From assembly GCA_016929695.1 (NCBI GenBank), contig JAFGII010000071.1, positions 1-39,255 of the forward strand: a stretch of 39,255 nucleotides of DNA, in the 5' to 3' direction. Below the pieces are notes generated by a model, which was given only the letters and a program-made list of their open reading frames with translations, was not told the origin of the DNA and ran no database searches. Position numbers and translations under genes: made by a program. Shown piece by piece: positions 34,333 through 39,255 of the stretch; the first letter of the stretch is position 1; the number at the start of each line of letters is the position of its first letter. The DNA comes from Ignavibacteria bacterium. GTDB lineage: Bacteria; Bacteroidota; Ignavibacteria; Tepidaquicellales; Tepidaquicellaceae.

Positions 34333-35376
34333 ATGAAAATCGGAATATTAACAAGCGGAGGTGATTGCCCGGGACTAAACGCAGTTATAAGGGCAATTGT
34401 AAGAAAATGTGACCAGCTCGGATTTGAGGCAATAGGAATAAAACAGGGCTGGCAGGGAATTATGGAAGAGGCTTATGTTTCTATGAATTTAAATTCTGTT
34501 GCGGGAATCATTAACAGAGGCGGAACTATTCTTGGCACATCGAGATTCAGTCCTTTTCAGATTGAAAAAGGCGAAGAGAAACTGAAACATAAAATTGCCA
34601 AGGAACAATTTGATGCAATAATAATGATAGGCGGGGAAGGTTCTATGCACATAGCACAGCAGGCACATCAAATCGGTATTAATGTTGTAGGTGTTCCAAA
34701 AACGATTGATAATGATATTAACGGAACAGACTATACATTTGGATTTGATACCGCAGTCGGGATTGCAACCGAAGCAATTGACCGTCTCCACACTACTGCT
34801 GAATCTCACCATAGGGTAATGATACTTGAAGTTATGGGCAGGCACGCAGGTTGGATAGCTTTATATTCCGGAATTGCAGGTGGTGCAGACGTGGTCGTCA
34901 TCCCGGAAAAGGAAACTAAAATCAATGAAATCGTAAAAGTTATAAAAAACCGTTACGAAAGGGGAAAACTGTTTTCAATAATCGTTGTTGCAGAAGGTGC
35001 AACTTTCGTTGAAGAAGAACTGTCAGAACTAAAAAAGAAATCGGGAATAAAAGACAAACTCGACGATTTCGGAAGAGTCAGACTCGGCGGTATCAGTCAT
35101 CTCCTTGCTGAAGAACTGGAGGACAGAACGGGATTTGATACAAGAGCGACTATACTCGGTTATATTCAGAGAGGAGGTGTACCTTCGGCTTTCGACAGAG
35201 TGCTTGGTACAAGGTTTGGAGTATATTCCGTTGAAATGGTAAAGGAGAAGAAATTCGGGAGAATGTGTGCCATAAGGTCGAATAAAATTATTGATATACC
35301 GATTACCGAAGCTATTTCAAAACTGAAAACGGTTGACCTTGAAATTTATAAAGTTGCAGAGGTATTTTTTAAATAA
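34333..35376 (+). CDS. pfkA: 6-phosphofructokinase, predicted ATP-dependent
   Basis: The 347-residue protein has LTSGGDCPGLNAVIRAIV (6-23), GGEGS (100-104), PKTIDNDINGTDYTFGFDTA (122-141), MGRHAGWIALYSG (168-180) and YIQRGGVPSAFDR. The Gly at the fourth position of GGEGS allows room for the ATP alpha-phosphate, while Lys in PKTIDND is usual for PPi enzymes. This Gly/Lys combination is that of the actinobacterial-type ATP phosphofructokinases, so ATP is predicted. It catalyses the committed step of glycolysis. It lies immediately downstream of the predicted PPi enzyme, and the two share only moderate similarity, so this is not a recent duplication. Confidence 0.92.
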   Translation: MKIGILTSGGDCPGLNAVIRAIVRKCDQLGFEAIGIKQGWQGIMEEAYVSMNLNSVAGIINRGGTILGTSRFSPFQIEKGEEKLKHKIAKEQFDAIIMIGGEGSMHIAQQAHQIGINVVGVPKTIDNDINGTDYTFGFDTAVGIATEAIDRLHTTAESHHRVMILEVMGRHAGWIALYSGIAGGADVVVIPEKETKINEIVKVIKNRYERGKLFSIIVVAEGATFVEEELSELKKKSGIKDKLDDFGRVRLGGISHLLAEELEDRTGFDTRATILGYIQRGGVPSAFDRVLGTRFGVYSVEMVKEKKFGRMCAIRSNKIIDIPITEAISKLKTVDLEIYKVAEVFFK

Positions 35377-35385
35377 TATTGTATT

Positions 35386-36006
35386 TTGCTGTTAAGAATT
35401 CATCCGGAAAATCCGGAAATGCGGAAAATTAAAATGGTGGCAGACTGTCTGAATGATGGCGGTGTAATAATATATCCGACTGATACAATTTACGGACTCG
35501 GATGTGATATTTATAATCAGAAGGCAATTGACAGGCTTTGCAGAATAAAAGGAATCAATCCGGTCAAAGCAAATCTTTCTTTACTTTGTTATGATTTCAG
35601 CCATCTTTCTGATTTTACCGCCCCGATTGATACGCCTGTTTTCCGTGTTATGAAAAAAGCATTGCCCGGACCGTTTACATTTGTACTGAGAGCAAACAAT
35701 AATGTACCTAAAATTTTCAAAACCAGGAAGAAATCCGTCGGACTTAGAATCCCGGACAATAATATTCCGAGAATGATTGTACAATCATTCGGTCACCCGA
35801 TAGTAACAACCTCAATTCACAGCGAAGACGAAATAACCGAATTCGAAACCGACCCCGAAATTATTTACGAGAAATATCAGAAAATAGTTGACATTGTTAT
35901 AGACGGCGGCTTCGGGGGAAACAAACCTTCCACGATAATAGACTGTTCCGACGGCGGCTTCACGGTTCTACGCGAAGGTCCCGGGAATATCGAAGACTTT
36001 TTTTGA
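35386..36006 (+). CDS. yciO: YciO-type Sua5/YrdC-family protein
   Basis: The 206-residue protein has the YrdC fold: GGVIIYPTDTIYGLGCDI (about 25-42), AIDRLCRIKG, LPGPFTFVLRA, KKSVGLRIPDN, IVTTSIHSED, GGFGGNKPSTIIDCS and VLREGPGNIEDFF. The opening IHPENPEMRKI and the overall length match E. coli YciO more than TsaC. TsaC/Sua5 makes threonylcarbamoyl-AMP for tRNA t6A37; YciO is a paralogue whose activity has been debated. If the genome has no other YrdC protein, this one may supply the t6A step. The start is a TTG (35386-35388), nine bases after the phosphofructokinase gene, so it is likely in the same operon. Confidence 0.85.
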   Translation: MLLRIHPENPEMRKIKMVADCLNDGGVIIYPTDTIYGLGCDIYNQKAIDRLCRIKGINPVKANLSLLCYDFSHLSDFTAPIDTPVFRVMKKALPGPFTFVLRANNNVPKIFKTRKKSVGLRIPDNNIPRMIVQSFGHPIVTTSIHSEDEITEFETDPEIIYEKYQKIVDIVIDGGFGGNKPSTIIDCSDGGFTVLREGPGNIEDFF

Positions 36007-36020
36007 TAAATATTTTTTTA

Positions 36021-36101
36021 AACTCCGGATGCGTGATATATTTATAGGTTAGAGCATTTTCTAATAATAACTCCGGAAGAGTGACATATTTACAGGTTAG
36101 A
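36021..36101. repeat. Two imperfect 33-bp direct repeats
   Basis: Copy 1 is at 36021-36053 and copy 2 at 36069-36101. They begin AACTCCGGA, end AGGTTAGA, and agree at 29 of 33 bases. Each contains the small palindrome TCCGGA and an ATATTTA core. They lie between yciO and ybaK. The look is that of short dispersed repeats found in FCB genomes. Whether they occur elsewhere in this genome cannot be seen here. Confidence 0.7.
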
Positions 36102-36172
36102 ATCTTCAAAAATATTGCAAAAAAGTACACTTGCTGAATTGACCTTTTGCATAAAAACAAATAAATTTACTT

Positions 36173-36640
36173 ATGTCAAAGACCAACGCAATACGCATTC
36201 TCGAACTTGCAAAAATTCCATACTCATTCACCTCATACGAATACAATGAAGATGAAATCGACGCAGTCAGCGTTGCGAAAAAAATCAACGTAAGTCCTGA
36301 TACCGTTTTCAAAACATTAGTTACAACCGGAGATAAAACCGGAATTACTATTTTCATAATCCCGGGGAATTCAGAATTAAATACGAAAAAAGCGGCTCTT
36401 GCAAGCGGCAACAAAAAAATCGAAATGCTTCCGACAAAAGACCTGCTTACATGTACGGGATACATCAGGGGCGGATGTTCCCCTATCGGTATGAAAAAGA
36501 AATATCCTTCCTTTATCGAAGAGACATCACAACTCAATCCCGAAATCTATGTAAGCGCCGGCATAAGGGGAATGCAAATCAAAATTTCACCTGCAGATTT
36601 ATGCAATGTTATAGGAGGCAAATTCGCAGACTTAATATAA
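36173..36640 (+). CDS. ybaK: YbaK/EbsC-family Cys-tRNA(Pro) deacylase
   Basis: The 155-residue protein has the YbaK fold and motifs: AIRILELAKIPYSFTSYEY, SPDTVFKTLV with the catalytic-type Lys47, FIIPGNSELNTKKAALA, TGYIRGGCSPIGMKKKYP and SAGIRGMQIKISPADLC. YbaK hydrolyses Cys mis-charged onto tRNA(Pro), a trans-editing step that protects translation. The GGCSPIG segment favours YbaK over ProX or the prolyl-tRNA synthetase INS domain. It is a single-gene unit between short repeats on both sides. Confidence 0.93.
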   Translation: MSKTNAIRILELAKIPYSFTSYEYNEDEIDAVSVAKKINVSPDTVFKTLVTTGDKTGITIFIIPGNSELNTKKAALASGNKKIEMLPTKDLLTCTGYIRGGCSPIGMKKKYPSFIEETSQLNPEIYVSAGIRGMQIKISPADLCNVIGGKFADLI

Positions 36641-36660
36641 TAAAATTTTACATTCAAACA

Positions 36661-36684
36661 AGAGACAAGGCATGCCTTGTCTCT
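36661..36684. repeat. Perfect 24-bp palindrome abutting the mazG stop codon
   Basis: The two 12-base halves, AGAGACAAGGCA and TGCCTTGTCTCT, are exact reverse complements with no spacer. It lies between the converging ybaK and mazG genes. On the minus strand its first bases complete the mazG stop codon (TAG at 36683-36685), so the repeat appears to define that gene's end. Similar AGAGAC...GTCTCT palindromes occur as small dispersed repeats in several bacterial phyla. It could also act as a two-way transcription stop, although no T tract follows. Confidence 0.75.
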
Positions 36685-37462
36685 ACGAACTCTCCTTCGC
36701 CTTATTCCACACTTCATCCATCTCCTCAAGTGTCATCTCTTTCAGGTTCAAACCTTTCTCTTTCGCATATTCCTCAATCTTATGAAATCGAAAAATAAAT
36801 TTCTCCACCGTTTTTCTTAACGCATCCTCGGGATTGATTTTCAAAAACCTCGAATAATTTACTAAAGCAAACAACATATCGCCGAATTCATTTTCGATTT
36901 CTTCCCGCTTAGCATTCACATCTTTCCCATCTTTCTTTTCTTCTATTGCCTGCTTTAGTTCGTTTATCTCTTCGAGAATTTTATCATAAACCGGTTGTAA
37001 ATCATCCCAGTCAAATCCCACTTTCGACGCTTTCTCCTGAATTCTGTATGCCCTGAAAAGTGAGGGCAGTTCTTTTGGCACTCCGTCAAGCAATGATTTT
37101 CTGCCTTCCTTTATTTTCAATGCTTCCCAGTTTGCTTTCACTTCATTGCTGTTCGCTATCTTCACATCACCGAAAATATGCGGATGACGTGAAATTAACT
37201 TCTTCATCTCATCGTTCATTATATCCTCAAGTGTAAAATTGTTCGTTTCTTCCGCCATTACTGAATGAAATACAACCTGTAAAAGTAAATCACCAAGTTC
37301 TTTCTTCAGTTCCGTCATATTATTATTATCAATCGCTTCAAGAACTTCGTATGATTCTTCAAGCAGACATCTCCGCAGACTTTCGTGCGTTTGCTCCCTG
37401 TCCCACGGACACTCTTTCCTTAACTTTCTTACTATTTCAACAAATTTATCAAATTCTTTCAT
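36683..37462 (-). CDS. mazG: MazG nucleoside triphosphate pyrophosphohydrolase
   Basis: The 259-residue protein has two MazG domains. The first has CPWDREQTHESLRRCLLEES (18-37) with YEVLEAID and ELGDLLLQVVFHSVMAEE (the EExxE and ExxD metal motifs). The second has AYRIQEKASKVGFDWDD and ENEFGDMLFALVNYSRFL. MazG hydrolyses NTPs and dNTPs to the monophosphate plus PPi, removes damaged nucleotides, and in E. coli also lowers ppGpp. Full length for the two-domain type. It lies 65 bases after the aminotransferase gene on the same strand, with a strong hairpin between them. Confidence 0.96.
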   Translation of the reverse strand: MKEFDKFVEIVRKLRKECPWDREQTHESLRRCLLEESYEVLEAIDNNNMTELKKELGDLLLQVVFHSVMAEETNNFTLEDIMNDEMKKLISRHPHIFGDVKIANSNEVKANWEALKIKEGRKSLLDGVPKELPSLFRAYRIQEKASKVGFDWDDLQPVYDKILEEINELKQAIEEKKDGKDVNAKREEIENEFGDMLFALVNYSRFLKINPEDALRKTVEKFIFRFHKIEEYAKEKGLNLKEMTLEEMDEVWNKAKESS

Positions 37463-37484
37463 AAAAAAAATTATTATTTTGAAG

Positions 37485-37522
37485 TTTCCTCATCCGATGA
37501 ACAAGTTCATCGGATGAGGAAA
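37485..37522. repeat. Perfect 18-bp hairpin between aminotransferase and mazG
   Basis: TTTCCTCATCCGATGAAC (37485-37502) and GTTCATCGGATGAGGAAA (37505-37522) pair without mismatch around a 2-base loop. It begins about 6 bases past the aminotransferase stop codon. On the minus strand the bases after it are CTTCAAAATAATAA, not a T run, so simple termination is not obvious. It could be a mobile palindromic repeat, an mRNA stabiliser between two cotranscribed genes, or a partial terminator. Confidence 0.75.
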
Positions 37523-37527
37523 ACCAA

Positions 37528-38955
37528 TCAACCAATCACCCTCTTTACATAACTCAAATGAAACTTCCTCATCTTATCTACGAGCGACTGCATATCCTCC
37601 TTCGGCGGCAGGAAGGTTGTCCTGAAATGCAGTGTTCCCGGCATCTGCCCGAAACCCGAACCCGGAACAACGCATATTCCCGTTTCCTCAAGCAATGCCA
37701 TACAATAATTGAAATCCCGTTTTGCTTCGTATTCACGTCTTTCTTTTTCGGACATACTTTTCACATCAACACCTTTTTCTTCCGGCAGTTCAAATCTTAC
37801 AAATGCATACATCGCACCCTGCGGAACATCGCAGTACATCCCGTCAATGGCATTCAGTCCCTCTCCGAGAATTCTCGCCTTCTCTTTTAAATCATTCAGA
37901 ATTCCGTTTTTTTCTTTTAAATATAAATCATAACTGTCACTTCCTTTTTCCGGCGGTGCCACCATCATATACGTGGCAATCTGCCCGACGACATTCGAGC
38001 ACAGACTGATAGACTGCAGTTTTATAAACTGGTCGAATACATCGTTAGGAATATATCTTAGTTCAAAGTATCCCGCTCTGTGCCCGCACTCTCCGTAATA
38101 TCCTTTCGACATCGAATGAAAACTGAAAAGAGGTACGTCAGTTTCTTTCAAATCGTCAGTTACTTTTGCAAATGAATAAAACTTCGCTCCTTCTTTGTAA
38201 ACATTTTCCTGATAAACCTCATCCGCAAGCAATGAAAGTTTATGCTTCTTCGCAAAATTTATTATCATTTTAATATTTTCGTAATCGAGTACCGCTCCGG
38301 TAGGATTTCCAGGATTAATTATAACAAGTGCAACGGGATTAACACCTTCCGATTTTGCATTCTCTATACTTTCCGTTAAAATCTTTTCGTTCAACTGCCA
38401 CGAATTATTTTCATCGAGATAATATCCGATTTGTTTCCCGCCGTATAGAGTAAGAGTCGCACTGTATAAAGGATACTGCGGTATCGGTATCATTATGCCG
38501 TCGTTTTCATTTTTCAGCAAAGCCATTAAAACGGACTGAACTCCCTTGCTGGCGCCGTCGGTTAATATAATCCTGTTGCTGTCAACTTTAATTCCGTCTC
38601 TCTTTTCTATAAATTCTGCAATGGCTTTACGGATAAAAGGAATTCCCGCACTCTGTGAATATGCACCGACTCCCTCCGGAATCTTTGAGAGTATGAATTT
38701 CGCTCTTTCTACGCTGTCTTTGTGAAATCCTTTAAGGTTTTCCTCTGACTTCAGCAAATCAGGAAATTCCACCAGACTCAAAACTTCCCTCACATAGGTC
38801 AGGGGTTTTTGCTTCAATGCCTGCGGATTTCCGATATTGCAATAAATAATTTTCTTTCCCTGTGCTTCGAGTTCCTGCGCCCTTATTACAATTTTCCCCC
38901 TGACGGCATACTGGGCATCGAGCACTTTCCTGCTTAAATCATTAACTGTTATCAT
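37528..38955 (-). CDS. Alanine aminotransferase, eukaryote-type class I
   Basis: The 475-residue PLP enzyme transfers the amino group between alanine and 2-oxoglutarate (giving pyruvate and glutamate). It matches the eukaryotic GPT/ALT group closely: YAVRGKIVIRAQELE (16-30), YCNIGNPQALKQKPLTYVRE, GAYSQSAGIPFIR, PIPQYPLYSATL, INPGNPTGAVLDYE, ADEVYQENVY, SFHSMSKGYYGECGHRAGY with the PLP lysine Lys284, and LLEETGICVVPGSGFGQ (quoted as the strongest shared block). Bacterial AlaA/AvtA enzymes are nearer 400 residues and lack several of these blocks. The start is the ATG at 38953-38955. It is upstream of mazG and has a likely promoter just ahead. Confidence 0.92.
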   Translation of the reverse strand: MITVNDLSRKVLDAQYAVRGKIVIRAQELEAQGKKIIYCNIGNPQALKQKPLTYVREVLSLVEFPDLLKSEENLKGFHKDSVERAKFILSKIPEGVGAYSQSAGIPFIRKAIAEFIEKRDGIKVDSNRIILTDGASKGVQSVLMALLKNENDGIMIPIPQYPLYSATLTLYGGKQIGYYLDENNSWQLNEKILTESIENAKSEGVNPVALVIINPGNPTGAVLDYENIKMIINFAKKHKLSLLADEVYQENVYKEGAKFYSFAKVTDDLKETDVPLFSFHSMSKGYYGECGHRAGYFELRYIPNDVFDQFIKLQSISLCSNVVGQIATYMMVAPPEKGSDSYDLYLKEKNGILNDLKEKARILGEGLNAIDGMYCDVPQGAMYAFVRFELPEEKGVDVKSMSEKERREYEAKRDFNYCMALLEETGICVVPGSGFGQMPGTLHFRTTFLPPKEDMQSLVDKMRKFHLSYVKRVIG

Positions 38956-39255
38956 AAATTTTTATTTTATTTATATTCAAAAATAGAGGTTTAACTTTAC
39001 AGAAAAAATCTAAAAAAAACTTAAATTTTTCACCTCGATACTACGTTCCGGCGTAATATCGAAAAGAACAAAACATCTGTCCGGTTTTTACAATGATGTT
39101 TAATTTTATCTGTGTATTTTTGTATGATAAAATAAATTTTATATCCGGGTTAATAAAAACAAATTTTTATTATACTAAATTTTTTCTTGTTTTTATTTTT
39201 TTTTTTTTTGTATATTAATCAAGATGAAAATTTGAATACTTCTGAAATGAATGAA
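38956..39255. other. AT-rich upstream region with candidate promoter, hairpin and T14 tract
   Basis: About 300 bases without a supportable gene. On the minus strand TATTTTTG (38978-38985) fits the Bacteroidota -7 consensus and lies 22 bases before the aminotransferase ATG; no clear -33 box was found. CGATACTACG (39036-39045) and CGTAATATCG (39052-39061) form a 10-base stem with one G-T type mismatch. A run of 14 T is at 39196-39209. An ATG at 39247 runs off the window edge with only three codons, too little to call a gene. Confidence 0.5.

Noticed and set aside
35960-36160. 66-residue minus-strand frame through the 33-bp repeats
   Set aside because: Its sequence is just a translation of the repeats (TYKYITHPEF-like) and it overlaps yciO.
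1-39255. tRNA, rRNA, CRISPR arrays, insertion sequences and prophage genes
   Set aside because: I looked for T-loop-like motifs, regular repeat-spacer patterns and transposase motifs and found none I could support.

Overview
The window is a dense, AT-rich bacterial chromosome segment with about 33 protein genes, one clear gene remnant, several small palindromic repeats and no tRNA, rRNA or CRISPR array that I can see. The mix of genes points to a Gram-negative member of the Bacteroidota/Ignavibacteriota (FCB) group. There is KDO synthesis (kdsA), a type IX secretion (PorZ-like) propeller protein with a C-terminal sorting-type domain, lipoproteins, a bacillithiol-pathway deacetylase, a [FeFe] hydrogenase and DivIVA next to yggS. 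Shine-Dalgarno sites are mostly weak, and two genes carry a TATTTTTG upstream that resembles the Bacteroidota -7 element. The low GC and the combination of DivIVA, T9SS and [FeFe] hydrogenase make Ignavibacteria-like my best guess. That placement is inference.

Layout. 0.1-3.8 kb (minus): a YbaN-family membrane protein, then a two-gene NADH-linked [FeFe] hydrogenase (nuoF-like, then hydA) closed by a strong terminator. 4.0-5.4 kb (minus): trmH-kdsA. 5.5-6.1 kb (plus): a small exported, probable outer-membrane protein. 6.2-9.3 kb (minus): a RodZ-like protein followed by ligA. 9.5-12.4 kb (plus): an RNase II-type nuclease with three C-terminal dsRNA-binding-like domains, the most unusual protein in the window. 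12.5-16.7 kb (plus): yggS, divIVA, a purine nucleoside phosphorylase, a degenerate phosphorylase paralogue and an L,D-transpeptidase. 16.7-20.4 kb (minus): two lipoproteins flanking a decayed DUF4143-type ATPase, a methyltransferase, and recR-ybaB. 20.5-22.0 kb (minus): a DEDD exonuclease and bshB1. 22.2-25.9 kb (plus): DUF218 protein, OPT peptide transporter and M29-type aminopeptidase, which look like one operon. 26.1-29.2 kb (plus): a PorZ-like propeller and a diverged HisA-like protein. 29.6-30.3 kb (minus): a lone ccmB. 30.5-36.6 kb (plus): a membrane spermidine-synthase-like protein, two phosphofructokinases with different predicted phosphoryl donors, a YciO-type protein and ybaK. 36.7-39.0 kb (minus): mazG and an alanine aminotransferase of the type typical of eukaryotes.

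How it fits together. Most genes are housekeeping: envelope synthesis, DNA ligation and recombination, tRNA modification and proofreading, nucleotide salvage and sanitation. The hydrogenase, the PPi/ATP phosphofructokinase pair and the alanine aminotransferase are consistent with fermentative or flexible anaerobic carbon metabolism. The OPT transporter with a cytosolic aminopeptidase suggests peptide use. The best leads for new biology are the RNB plus three-dsRBD protein, the active/degenerate phosphorylase pair, the phosphofructokinase pair, the Cys-to-Ser change at the hydrogenase proton-transfer site, and the cluster of short palindromic repeats around ybaK and mazG.
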